This document shows positions 1-11,400 of a DNA stretch of 64,000 nt, one piece after another. Positions within the stretch are counted from its first letter, which is position 1. Every line of letters starts with the position of its first letter. A program made the position numbers and the translations under genes. Under the pieces are notes generated by a model that had not been told where the DNA came from, searched no databases, and worked only from the letters and a program-made list of their open reading frames with translations. Origin of the DNA: Guadua angustifolia (Eukaryota; Streptophyta; Magnoliopsida; Poales; Poaceae). The stretch is taken from NCBI GenBank assembly GCA_036346375.1, contig CM070515.1, forward strand, positions 4,672,423-4,736,422, given 5' to 3'.

Positions 1-2326
1 CCAAGACATCAAACATAGTACCACGACTCCTTACTCGCCTCAACAAAATGGTGTTGTTGAACGCCGTAATCAGATAGTGATCGAGATGGCTCGCTTCCTG
101 CTAAAGAGCATGGGAGTGCCAGCTAAGTTTTGGGGAGAAGCAGTCATGACTGCAATATACATCCTTAATAGATCACCAACAAGAAGCCTTGACGGAATTA
201 CACCATACGAGGCCTGGTATAAGAGAAAGCCGAAGGTACACCATTTGAGAACCTTCGGCTGTGTTGCTCATGTCAAGAAGATCGGACCAGGAATGAACAA
301 ACTAGCTAATCGCTCATCTCAGATGATCTTTATTGGCTATGAAGAAGGAGCAAAAGCATACAGAATGTATGACCCGGTGTCAAAGAAATTACACATAACC
401 CGTGATGTCATATTCAATGAGCAAAGGAAATGGGAATGGGAGAAAGAAGATGACAATCACATATCACATCAGGGAGATACTTTTATCGTAAAGTATTCTG
501 GAGATCTCACAGTGCCTCATGAAGACACCAACATGAATTCTGCAATGGAAACGAATCAGCATACACCGCAAGAAATAGACCTAAGTACACTAATATCCAC
601 ACCAAGTGCCAAAATTGAATGGGCAACACCACTTGATCATGATGATACTCTTGAGTCAAACAGCGATCCTCACTATTATCGAAAGATCTTAGACTTATAT
701 GATGCCACTACTGAACAAGTCCTAGATAGTTCAGATCTTTGTCTTCTAACTGCTGAGGAGCTAGCGAGTATTGATCAGGCACTTAGTGAAGACTGCTGGA
801 GACGTGCTATGGAAGAAGAGATGAACTCCATTCAGGAGAATGGAACTTGGGAGCTTGCCTCACTTCCAGATGGGCACAAAGCCATAGGGCTTAAGTGGAT
901 ATTCAAAGCTAAAAAGGATCCAGCTGTGAATATCATTAAGCACAAAGCTCGCCTAGTGGCAAAAGGCTATGCACAGCGAGAGGGTGTAGATTTTGATGAG
1001 GTCTTTGCACCAGTGGCTCAGATGGAAACAATACGGCTGCTAATTGCATTCGCCGCTCATAACAACTGGGAGATTCATCATATGGATGTTAAAACGGTGT
1101 TTCTAAACGGTGATCTGGCTGAAGTGGTATATGTCTGTCAACCACCCGGGTATATAGATGGTAATAACAAAGAAAAGGTACTCAAGCTGCATAAGGCATT
1201 ATATGAGTTACGACAGGCTCCGCGAGCCTGAAATGTGAAACTAGACAATGCATTGGTCTCACTCGATTTCGAAAGAAGCAAACTGGAGCATACAGTTTAT
1301 CGGAAGACAAGCAAAGAATCCTTGTTAATTGTTATTGATTGGAGTGTATGTTGATGATCTGATCATTACAGGATCAAACATGGATGACGTTATTGCATTC
1401 AAAGCACAAATGCAACAATTATTTAGTATGAGTGATCTTGGATTACTCAGTTACTATCTGGGAATTGAGGTAAAACAAAATGCTAATGAGATCACGTTGT
1501 GCCAGAGTGCATATGTGAGCAGAATCCTTGAAGCTGCAGGAATGGCAAGTTGCAACTCAAGTCACACCCCGATGGAATGCCAACTGAAGTTGAGGAAAGG
1601 AGATACAGGTGCTCCTGTGGATGAGAGGCAATACCGGAGTATTGTTGGCAGCCTGCGATATCTTGTGAACACAAGACCAGATATCGCTCATGCAGTAGGG
1701 ATTGTGAGCAGGTTTATGGAGGCACCCACAACTCGTCATTGGACTGCAGTTAAACAAAATCTGCGCTATATCAAAGGAACAATTGGCTATGACTACAGCT
1801 ATAAGAAGAACAAACGGGAAATCACGCTTGTCGGTTACAGCGACAGTGATTTTGCTGGAGATATCGATGACAGAAAAAGCACTGTTGGGATGGTTTTCTT
1901 CCTCGGGTCAAGCGTGATTACTTGGGCCTCACAGAAGCAGAAGGTGGTTGCACTCTCTTTGTGTGAAACCGAATACATAGTAGCAGCAACAGTTGCATAC
2001 TTGCATGTCAAGGCGTTTGGCTGAGCAGATTACTGGAGGAACTGCTGGGGTGCAAGATTGAAAGGATGAAGCTTATGGTAGACAACAAGTCAGCAATAGC
2101 CTTGAGTAAGAATCCAGTGCATCATGGACGAAGCAAACACATTGATACTCATTTTCACTTCATCTGTGAATGTATTGAAAAAGACAGGATGCTGATTGAT
2201 CATATCGGAACGGGATGGACAGTTGGCTGACATCTTGATAAAGTCGCTGGGGCATATAAAATTTGTTGAGATGAGACAGAAACTTGGGATTGTGGAAGTG
2301 AATCTGAAACACCAGGCTTAAGGGGG
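1..2326 (+). pseudogene. Ty1-copia retrotransposon polyprotein remnant (integrase, RT, RNase H)
   Basis: The window opens inside a copia-type pol gene; the 5' LTR, gag and protease lie outside. In frame from base 2 there is the integrase end (PQQNGVVERRN near 32-70), a GAG-pol linker, and reverse transcriptase from about 810 onward. The YVDDL catalytic box is at 1347-1361 in a different frame, followed by RNase H, whose end (DNKSAI near 2079, KHIDTHFHF near 2137) is in yet another frame. Breaks seen: a Trp codon in the conserved APRAW block is now TGA at 1229-1231; a frame change occurs near 1320-1330; another near 1990-2005; and one more near 2210-2225. Order integrase then RT identifies the copia rather than the gypsy superfamily. 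The element is certainly non-functional. A purine-rich tract at 2320-2326 precedes the LTR. Confidence 0.93.
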
Positions 2327-2754
2327 TGATTTGATAGAATTAAGCCTGATGTTCCTCATCGCTGTCTAGGTTGTCAAGATGTGCTACAATTCTAGTTATC
2401 TCAGTCATTTTGTTGCCAGAATGCTTCCGGTAGAGTCCATTGTAATCTTCAGTTTTAGTTGGTAAGTCTAACTCATATTAGATTCGGATGCATCTAAATA
2501 GATATGAATTTGTTGGAGATAGATATGAATTAGTTGGTTAGTTGGTTAATGTAATCTAACATCTTCTATTTAAGCTAATGAAGAGAAAATAGAAAAGCTA
2601 CAGTCAAAGCGCAGCACCAAAATTTTTGTGTTTCCTCTTTGTCGTTCTCTACTCTGAAGTATTGCCGCTCTGAAGTGCCGAAGCCCTATTGTTCTGAAGT
2701 TTTCTGAACTTCAACAGTACGCGAACTTAGCATTTCCTGAAGATTACGACAACA
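2327..2754 (+). repeat. 3' LTR of the copia element
   Basis: The LTR is placed between the polypurine tract ending at 2326 and a CA dinucleotide at 2753-2754, giving TG...CA ends and a length of about 428 bp, usual for copia LTRs. The 5' LTR is outside the window, so neither the exact ends nor the target-site duplication can be confirmed. The start could be 5 bases further in (another TG at 2332). Confidence 0.65.
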
Positions 2755-2819
2755 AGGCTTTGGTTGGTCCTTTTTTTGGGGGGGATTTTGTTTAGTGATC
2801 ATTCACCTTCCCTCTGATT

Positions 2820-3880
2820 GCCATTTTCGGTCCTTCATGGTCTTCAGTTCAGATGAAGCTTACTTTGTTTGATATGATCATGCATAGAGAAGGAAGCAGA
2901 AGCCTAAGCTTTTCTAGCCTCTTCGCACATTCTTTTTACAATAGTCCTCATGCGAAAGCAATTGCAAAAATAGCACTCTCCCTGACCATAGAAATACCGA
3001 CAGATGACACTTGTCACCTGTCGCGCCCATGTACCGCGGCAGAGGTTCAGAACCATGACCCCAGCCAGGTGTCAAGCACCACAGGCCCTGCAACGGCTTT
3101 GTAGCAGGCGCAGCACAAGTGCCGCAACAGTGAGGCTCGGTAGGGCAATAGTGCAGGAAGGGTAGCAGGACCTGCCGCGGTGCCTAGAACCTACTGTTCT
3201 ACCCTAGCTCGGCAACATCATCTTGCTGCACCCATGCACCACAGTAGAGGCCCGGAACCGCGTCTAGCCAGGTGCTGTGCACCACAGGCATGCCAGCAAG
3301 GCAACAACGGCTTGGCAGCAGGTGCGGCACATGTGCCGCAACAGGGAGGCTCGGTAGGGCAATAGGACCTGCTGCGGTGCCTAGAACCTACTGTTCTGCC
3401 CTAGCTCGGTAACATCATCTTGCTGCACCCATGCACCACAAGAGGCCGGAACGCGTCTGGCAGTCTTTGTGCACCACGAGCATGCCAAAGAAGGCAACAA
3501 CGGCTTGGCAGCAGGTGCGGCACATGTGCTGCAGCAAGGAGGCTCGGTAGCTAGAGCGGTAGTGCAGGTAGGGCAATAGGACCTGCTGCGGTGCCTAGAA
3601 CCTGTTGTGCTGCTCTAGCTCGGCAGCACCATTCTGCCGCAGTCAACGGCTTACCATCGTCCTGGCCTCCTACTGCAGTACACAGACGCAACATACGACA
3701 CATATCACTTACCAGTGTTTTTACGGTTAAGGAGTGAGCTATTTTTACAATTGCGTTCACACGTGATTTAGATACGGCAAAAAAAATGTTCGAGAAGCTA
3801 AGAACAGAAGGAAGCAAGAGAATGAACGAACGGCGCTCCATTACCACAATAGTCTCTCTCTTTCGTGTACCGACAGTAGA
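2820..3880. mobile_element. Foldback-type element with inverted arms and internal tandem repeats
   Basis: About 190 bases at 2870-3060 are similar to the reverse complement of about 3655-3850. The match is clearest around the segment reading GCAATTG.AAAAATAGC on each inward strand. The arms even translate to related peptides (AIAKIALSLT on plus, AIVKIAHSLT on minus). Between the arms lie tandem copies of a ~190-bp unit. This architecture resembles foldback or Pack-MULE-like non-autonomous DNA elements. No target-site duplication or clean terminus was recognised, so the outer limits are approximate and the class is uncertain. Confidence 0.5.
3067..3650. repeat. About three imperfect tandem copies of a ~190-bp unit
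   Basis: Copies start near 3067, 3270 and 3461. Each carries, in order: a CACCACAGGC-like start, CAACGGCTT.GCAGCAGG, GGCTCGGTAG, CTGC.GCGGTGCCTAGAACCT, and CTAGCTCGG.AACATCATC. GC content is clearly higher than in the flanks. The array forms the loop of the inverted repeat around it. Its short ORFs on both strands look incidental. Confidence 0.7.
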
Positions 3881-4560
3881 GAGATTCGGATAGGAACTCC
3901 GGAGTCCGGACCAAAACTGACTGCCAAATCACTTATACACTTCTCAGCCGTTTCCTTTTCTCTGCAAAGTTCTTCGCTTTCCTATCGTCATACTCCACAT
4001 CACTGTGCTTAAATTAGCGAAGATAGCAGAGGGATACTAGGCCAGCTGTGTATTGCATTGGCCTAGTTCTATATCTCATTAAGGTTTCGTTCGACATTGC
4101 GATGAACCAAATGGAGAAAAACTAGTTCAGTCTTCAGACTACTATAAACAAATATAACTGTTTGAGAAAATGACGGTATATGTATTCCATTGCAATACAA
4201 AATGTCCATCCCTGCATTATTGTGATTTAAGTACGCAACCAACAATGCCTTCTGGATTGTACCGATATTAGCGTATGCATATTACCGTACTTACGAAAAC
4301 CAAAAGGATTATAACTGCGCTAAACTTTCAATTTTCAAGAACAGGCGCAACGTTAGCAGCAAGATACAACAGATACTAAGTTGCTAAAAGACATTTCACC
4401 GGCTGAGATGAGGTGATCACATTAGCTGAAATATTTCCCTTGTCTAGGAATGATCCCGGCAACCACATAGTAACTATTAAAATCATCTCACTCACAAACA
4501 ATTAAACAAATAGACCCCATCACATATCTAGGATTAACATAAACTTACAGGATTTCTCTA
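3880..4560. other. Intergenic, no gene seen
   Basis: AT-rich sequence between the foldback element and the 3' end of the SAR1 gene. No convincing ORF, RNA gene or transposon terminus was recognised. The 3' UTR of the minus-strand SAR1 gene should run from 4688 down into this region; its polyadenylation site was not placed. Confidence 0.5.
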
Positions 4561-4688
4561 CACTAAGATAAACTTTTTCTTACAGCTGCAGGTTTTTTCA
4601 AAGCGTCAGGAGAGTGACAAAGATCCAGACCTGGATACTACCACTGTAGACAGCAGCAGGGGCTGTGCTATTGACAAAGAGGAGCTCT

Positions 4689-7600
4689 TTACTTGATGTA
4701 CTGAGACATCCATTTGAAGCCTTCGCCGTAACCCATCTTACGGACGACGCTGCACATGAAGATCTCCAGGGGCCGCACATTGGAATCAGTTAAGTTCACG
4801 TTGCCCTTACCGGTGGTGAAGTTGCTCAGTCCAAGGTAGTAGCGCAGCTCCTCCTCTGATGCTGCATATGGTATGTCAATCTTGTTACCCAGTATGAGGA
4901 AAGGTACATTCGCAAGAGAGTCGTCTGCAAGAAGAGCATCAAGCTCCTTCTTCGACTCTGCAAACCGTTCCTTGTCAGCAGCATCCACCAAGTAAACAAC
5001 AGCATCGACCTATCAGACAGCAGGTATTAGAAGTAGACAATGAAATCATATGGAAACATAAAACTCGCCAAATCCAATATTTACAAGTTACTACTAAAGG
5101 TTACAAGCCTAGGGCAATATTCGACCAAGGGAAAAAGTAATAGCAGTGTTTATCCCCTTGGATTGAATTCCAAGTGATAAACAGACAACCATTTCTTTCC
5201 CACACCATACCTATACATGAAAAACTGAATCCATTCCACTACAGCTCAAATGAGATCTTTACTAAAGGATACAGTGTCTTTCACAAGTTGTGTTTAAGAA
5301 CATGTAGCCAATCAAGTAGGATTTCCTTTTCATCTAAGCGGAGATGTGAACAGTAGGGCAGTGTACACAAGATAGGCTGCACGGCATGGTGGCCAGCATG
5401 GTGGCACACCCATAGTTATTCGTTCTGGTCTACCGGGGAGCAGAATGGCTGTAATTTTTTGAATTAAATGGCTGAATACGCACTACAACCATTTCCAGCT
5501 ATTCCGGACAGCTTAACGTGTTCCAGTAATTATTTATGGAGCAAGATAAAATGCTGAAAATGACACAATCACCCAAAAAGAGGCACCCAAGCCCATCCTC
5601 ACTAGTTCATCTGTTCGTGAGAGCACTGCCAACAGCAACTCACTTGTCCTAACCGCCCCGTACTACCAACAGAAGGGCTTTAGCTGACTCACTATTTTAC
5701 TGTATATCTTCACTTCTCTTATACTAGCAAAATGCCAAAGCTACACAATTTGTAACAGGACATGCATCAGTATTCCATTACATCAGGATTGAACTGTTTC
5801 CACCCCATTTCCTATATTTTCTATTATGGGAAATTTCCCCAGGGTAACCAAACAGCATCTAACTTGATCACTTCTATTTCATGAATTGTTATCATGTGGG
5901 CCAAATGCATTATGTTTTATGCTAGAAAATTCACAGGACAGGGGAAAAAAAATCCAGCCACATAAGCCAATAGGAAGATGATTAAGGGCTTGTTTGCTTT
6001 AGCTATTGATTCTGGATTCTGGCTCCAAAAGCAGAATAAAAAACAAACAACCCGATTCTAAAATCCGATTCTCACAATCCAGCCCACCCATATACACTAG
6101 AATCCGCAATCCACTTCATATGTGCTTTTAGATTTCAGCTTTTGGAAAATCAGCTTCTCTACAACCACAATCTAGAATCAGCTTTTAGAGAATCCAAAGC
6201 TGAAACAAACAGGCCCTAAGACGTAACTGCTCTAGGGATATTACATCTGTTTAAAATCCCAATCAGCAAGCATGGGCGCATGGCAACAATGTAACTAAAC
6301 AATGAAGTAACCAGCAATAAACAAAGCTAGATGCAACAGAAAAAGATAGCTCTCAGCTTTTGTTGTTAGTTGATTGATTCCTCTGTTTTTAACAATTCCG
6401 GTCCATTAACATCACAACACAGGAACTTTTTTGATGGAAAAATAATCACAACACAAGCACAAAATATAGATCTGAATGATGTCAAGTCCACTGGCAATAC
6501 AACACAATTCATATCATGGTTAAGTCAATAGCATATTTGAGATGAGTAAATTAGTAATGCCTAAATTTATAACTATTAGGAAGAATGGCAGAAATAAGAT
6601 TTCTAAAACAAATGGAATTTGTGTTTTCGAAAAAAAATGTAATCTGGAAAGGTATCACGTGGACCAAAGAGGAAGAACTTTGGGACCTGGGGAACAGGGT
6701 TACTTTTCTTTTCTAAGACAAACCTTAACAGGCAAATGGAATCATGGTTAAATCTATTTGAACACTCAAGTTCATGAACCATATGAGACAGGTGCAATTT
6801 CAGAAGAAGCTGGCGAACACAGTTTAAACATGCCTAGAATACCTTATATAAAAGAAAGAAAATACTCCAAATAGGGTAACAGAGGATGATAATTGCAATA
6901 TCTTAAGGACACAAGAGGTCAAGAAAATGTACACTTCCCTTGATTACAGCAAGGTTCCCAAACTAGTTCTTTTATCTTATTCCCATCTGTTCTAGGCCAA
7001 TTGGAGTTTTTGGTGTAAAAATCACGTGAACTCAGCTCAGGGCTGGTTTGGGTGATTGTGTCAAACTCCCTCCTCAGCATTGGAAGGGAAATTGTACTAA
7101 AATCCCTGTCAATCCGAAGGGATTGAACCTAAACCCCATCCATCCAAAATAGCCCTCAGCAAGTTTTATGCAAGAACAGTACACACTGCAAAATCTGCTT
7201 TTTTCAAGCCTTCTACTTTTTTAGTGAAAATTGTCTATAGACCAGTATGTGTGGACAGCTTTGCAAATGTACCATTCAGGCTTCCTTCATTGCCAACATA
7301 CCACAAAAAACTGCAACCTCAGCCCGTTACCACTTGTGAACAACTTTACCCATCTATCTTATTCTTGGTGAGTTATTCTTTACTGACTTGGTTGTCTCAC
7401 CATCACTCCCATCTCACTCCATGACTAGACTCCACCCTCCTCACAGGCAATTCTTCCCCGCTACAGCTCCAGATTGACATGCCAGAGAAGATGCTGGAGT
7501 TCTGATGCTTGCCAGAGAAGATGCTGGAGTTCTGATGTTTGCCAGACAAGATGGAGGTGTAAAATGTCCAATAGTGGCAAACGGGCAAACCTTGTAGCCT

Positions 7601-8813
7601 TTTGGTGCTATATTGGCAAAGTGGGAAGCCTGAGTTACACATTTGAAAAGTTCTCCAAACAAAGTGATATATTGGCAATTTCCCCAAATTTTTATTGTGA
7701 AATTATGTGCTTTCTTGAGAAGAAGAATACCATGAATAATTTGGTGTAATCTTGTTCTATTCGGTGAACTTTCTGCCTTGTTAGGCAAAACCTTCGCTAG
7801 TAAAATACCCCTAGTTCCACAGGTTCTCTCCACTGGACTCATATGGCTGTTGCAAAGTGATGGTTGAAAGCTATGGAAGACTTAAGTTTGCCAGGAAAAT
7901 CCACACAACTTTCTAGCCAGCTTTTATGCGAATAAGATTCGCATTCAAAACATTTTGCTAAGAAGTTGGAATTACAACCATTTTCGTGTGTTCTGCTTGG
8001 ACAGAGACTACCACTCCACTCCACACCCATTGTTTGAATGTTTGGCCTATTGTCTATGGGTAATAACCTGAATATTAGTGCTCAAATATCTTTTGGCATT
8101 TTTCAGAATACACCATGAAAAGTTGGCTAAAATCGAGGACCAGCACTGGCAGCATCCCCAGTTGCTTAATGGGGGATTATATTCACAAGATCAGAATTAA
8201 TAATAAAGAAACCGTTAAATGATTGATAATTTATACGTGTCCTGATGCCTTTTATCTATTCTGATGTAAGCCTAATACCAGATGTTCCTTACGTCTAAAC
8301 CCTATTCTCTTAGTTTCAATCAAGGCAAGAGTTGCTTCTGACCCAAATCACACAACAATTGCACAAGGAAGAACTCTTAACGCAAGTAAAGGAACAGGAA
8401 GCAAGAAGAAGGAAGAAGAAGCAAAGGTAACCTTGGCGTAGTAGTCCTTCCAGACGCGGCGAGCGATCTGATGGCCGCCGAGGTCGAAGGCCTTGAACTT
8501 GATCTTGCCGATGCTCAGCTCCTCCGACGTCGGGTACTGCGTCGGCTGATGCTGCACGAGCCGCTGCCATCCAATCCAAATACAAACATACCAATCAGAC
8601 CAAATCAAGAATCCCCAGCAAGATGAAGCAAAACAAGTTTGGAATCCGTAGGGGGGAAAGGCTACAAATCGACAGAGACCTAACCTCGTCCCTGAGCATG
8701 TGAAGGAGGGTGGTCTTGCCGGCATTGTCGAGGCCGAGGAAGAGGATCTTGGCCTCCTTCTGCCACAGCCCAAGCGAGGCCAGCACCCCGTAAAACCAAT
8801 CCACCAGAAACAT
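4689..8813 (-). CDS. SAR1A: SAR1-family small GTPase (COPII coat initiator), 3 exons, 193 aa
   Basis: CDS is complement(8685..8813, 8432..8563, 4689..5009): 43 + 44 + 106 codons plus stop, all introns GT-AG and phase 0. The product is a SAR1 GTPase, which recruits SEC23/24 to the ER membrane and starts COPII vesicle budding. Residues seen: the amphipathic N-terminal membrane-inserting segment MFLVDWFYGVL; P-loop GLDNAGKT at 27-34; PTQYPT switch I at 50-55; DLGGHQ switch II at 70-75 with the catalytic-type His74; NKID at 129-132; C-terminus SQYIK. Length 193 equals that of known plant SAR1 proteins. Exon 1 ends ...MLRDE; I recall Lys rather than Arg at this Arg in other plant copies. The second intron (5010-8431, 3.4 kb) holds two MITEs and a foldback. 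The symbol SAR1A is from recalled rice chromosome 1 synteny with the TOPLESS-related neighbour. Confidence 0.97.
5986..6216. mobile_element. Tourist-like MITE, 231 bp, in SAR1 intron 2
   Basis: Terminal inverted repeats begin GGGC(T/C)TGTTTG and match over about 16 of 19 bases (left GGGCTTGTTTGCTTTAGCT, right inverted GGGCCTGTTTGTTTCAGCT). The element is flanked by TAA at 5983-5985 and 6217-6219, the 3-bp duplication typical of PIF/Harbinger-type MITEs. The interior is AT-rich and noncoding. Confidence 0.8.
7041..7154. mobile_element. Short MITE-like element, 114 bp, in SAR1 intron 2
   Basis: Ends GGCTGGTTTGG and, inverted, GGCTATTTTGG. It is flanked by CTCAG at 7036-7040 and 7155-7159. The 5-bp duplication and short TIRs suggest a small DNA element, but the superfamily is not assigned. 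Confidence 0.5.
7222..7690. repeat. Inverted repeat (foldback) in SAR1 intron 2
   Basis: The reverse complement of about 7222-7345 resembles 7565-7690. Both arms share GGAAGCCTGA, TATTGGCAA-like and ACGGGC segments in the same order. The loop is about 220 bp and includes a direct duplication of a 27-bp unit around 7482-7535 (GCCAGAGAAGATGCTGGAGT twice). It is probably an old MITE; no TSD was recognised. Confidence 0.5.
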
Positions 8814-8925
8814 CTCTCTCCGTCCTCTTCTCCGGCGATCTCCTCCTCACACCGGATCGATCGATCGGAGCCTGCCTCTGTCTTCCTCTCGCTCTCCGCC
8901 TCCCGTTGGGGAGAAATTTAATTTT
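8814..8925 (-). promoter_or_regulatory. SAR1 5' leader and proximal promoter
   Basis: Directly upstream of the SAR1 start codon the minus strand is strongly purine-rich (plus strand CTCTCTCCGTCCTCTTCTCC and further CT tracts), as is common in rice 5' UTRs. No clear TATA box was identified. The transcription start is inferred to lie within roughly 110 bases of the ATG. Confidence 0.4.
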
Positions 8926-8929
8926 CTTT

Positions 8930-11390
8930 TCCTTTTCTCCTCCCTTTGGCTATGTGTTTTGTTCTAGATTCTTCATTGGCGTGTACAGTGTACTTGCTTC
9001 TAGAACTCCTCTCCTTGGGTTTAATGTTTTTTAGTGAATCTCCTCTCCTTAATTAAATATCTAGTTCTATAGATTAGGGCTTTATCTGAGTACATCAGAT
9101 TTGTTTTTATTACTACTAATTAACACACACGAGTAATCTTGGTCAAATAAAATATACATTTATTTTTTTATAAAAAGAATAATAAAATTGATTATGACCG
9201 ATGAGGACCTCTACTAGAGTCTTTGACGATGCATAGAAAACATGGAAAACAAGTTGTGTACCCTATCAGCTATATTCTGCGCCAGCACGTAATTGGCAGC
9301 AATTTGATTCTTTCAATGAAATTGAAGCAGCCTGATTGGTCCATAAGAAAAAACAAATTTGTCGATTCAAACTTCCAACAAAGTGAAATCAACTCCCAAC
9401 TTGGAATTTTGAACTTTGAACTGAAAATTTTCTACTTTATTTCAACACAAGAAAGAAACAAACTTTTGTCTAGACAACTCAAACTTATCACTCGATGAAA
9501 TCAACTTCCAATTCAGGATTTTGAAATTTTTAACTGAAAAGGTTTCAACAACTTGAAATACAAAACTTTCAACTCAAAGATGTGAATTCTCACTTGAGAA
9601 AAACGAAAAGAAAAAAACGAATATGGTCACGCCGACGCCATTCTAGTTGCCATCAACAATGTGACGTCGAGGGAAGAAACTATAGTTGCATGTTGAAGGG
9701 GATGAGGAGGAAGAATCTGACAGTTTGGAGGAAATATATGAGAAGAGAGGGAAATAGAGAAAGGGGAAATTGGGAGGGAACAGGGTGTGCTTCTATCCTT
9801 CACAAGTTGGAAAGAGGACCTACTTCCCTTTTTAACCGTGTCGCTTGTTAAGATCAGATGGCTAGAACAAGACACGTGTTGGTGCAATAGGGTTAGAACA
9901 GGCCACGTGCTGGCGTGGTAGGGTTGCAATAGGCCACGTGCTGGCGTGGTAGGTGTAGAACATGCCACGTGCTGGTGTGGTAGGGCTACAAGAAGTCATG
10001 TGCTGGCGTGTTAGGTCTAAAATAGGCCACACGTTGGTGTGGTAGGGTTAGAACAGGCCACGTGCTGATGTGGTGGGGCCCATGCTATTTTGTTCGCTAG
10101 CTTCACTCATAACAGGCGTCCGTCTTGTCTTATCTCAAAAATTGCATCTTCTTTTGAAAATTTTTGGGATTCGGTAAACTTGCACGAAACGTTCCAATTT
10201 ATCACCATTCAATCTGCAAAAAACTTCATGCCTAGCTCTTGCAAGGATTTGGCAATTTTTTTTATTAGGTTTTGGAGTTCACCGGACTCCTTAACCGTGG
10301 ATTTTGGTAGGTGGTCGCCAAGCTGACTTTGGTAGGTGGTTGACAACTTGGCGGCAGTCGGCAGCATTGGTTGAAGCTTGAGCTCAGTAGAGAAGGGGCC
10401 ATCTTCTAATAGAGAATAAATTACAAAGGAAAGAGGTGACCAATGTCTAGTCTAAGCTCTCCTAATATACGCTACTTTCTTCAAAGGGTTTCAAAATTGA
10501 AGGGGAGGCTATCGTCCACGTTGACCTCTACAAATCTCCAGTCCTAGGCGGCAGTGCTGGCCGTGGAATTAGGCAAGTGCGATGAGCAGTACCGCAGCGA
10601 GGCTATCGAGTTCTAACACTACTCATACAATACGCTCTTCACAAATCTTGAAGCAAGCGAAAGGGATCTACTCTTCATTCGTACTTTAATATTTGTATAA
10701 CTGTTAAAAAGAAAAGCATGAAAGCACCTCTCAATTCCTATTTATCGTCACCTCAGTATGTATTGCCTTAATAATGCTTCCTTTTAAACTCTTTCGTTTG
10801 TTAGTTGTCCAGGTCAACAGTAATTCAGTACTGAGTCGATATACTGGAGTGGTTCAGGTTTTTGTATTCCTTTAATCCGGTTGCCAAATCAGTAAATACA
10901 AATTCCATCGTTAGCTTTATGACAATAATCTAGGATGCATTCGCATACCACACAATCTCCAAAACCGGCATAAGCAATCTAATCAAACAAATGCGACCAC
11001 CTTGCAGTTTCGACCCAAAACCTGGCGATATCTCAAGCATTCACCAATCGCCGTATCATTGCCCTTGTTCTTTCTCCTGATAAATAAATGACAGAAAGGG
11101 GGAAATGTGGCAATGTTATGCAAGCAAAACTATGTATCGCTTTACATGCATGAAGAAGATTAACTACAACATCCGACTATCCCAGTTAAAACTGAGGAAA
11201 CCTAAATGGACCCATTTTATGGACTAACCCTATTACAAGATAATCTTTTATAACAAGGATAACATCTGAAGAGTTACAACACACCAGATCTTACACTTCT
11301 TTCTGTTTGCTTTCCAACAAATGCAACAATAACCTGGCGACATTAACATATAAAGTCAATGTAAAGATTAGAGGATTTACCGAGAAGAAT
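8930..11390. other. Intergenic between SAR1 promoter and TPR1 3' end
   Basis: 2.4 kb without a convincing gene. 9330-9590 is AT-rich with repeated short motifs of the type TCAACTTCCAA and TTGAACTT/TTGAAATT. 9580-9850 is a purine-rich stretch with short ORFs lacking recognisable homology. The minisatellite at 9863-10080 is listed separately. The last few hundred bases before 11401 should contain the 3' UTR of the minus-strand TOPLESS-related gene. Confidence 0.5.
9863..10080. repeat. 31-bp minisatellite, 7 units, with G-box cores
   Basis: Units are in exact 31-bp register: the CACGTG-equivalent hexamer is at 9873, 9904, 9935, 9966, 9997, 10028 and 10059. Five of seven keep CACGTG (9873, 9904, 9935, 9966, 10059); 9997 reads CATGTG and 10028 reads CACACG. 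The unit is roughly GGCCACGTGCTGGCGTGGTA followed by GGGTTAGAACA. Flanking sequence is not repetitive. Confidence 0.92.
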
Positions 11391-11400
11391 CAGCATGCAT

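Noticed and set aside
10090..10326. 78-codon plus ORF after the minisatellite
   Set aside because: No recognisable motif, AT-rich, no splice partners; it ends in a locally repeated TTTGGTAGGTGGT sequence.
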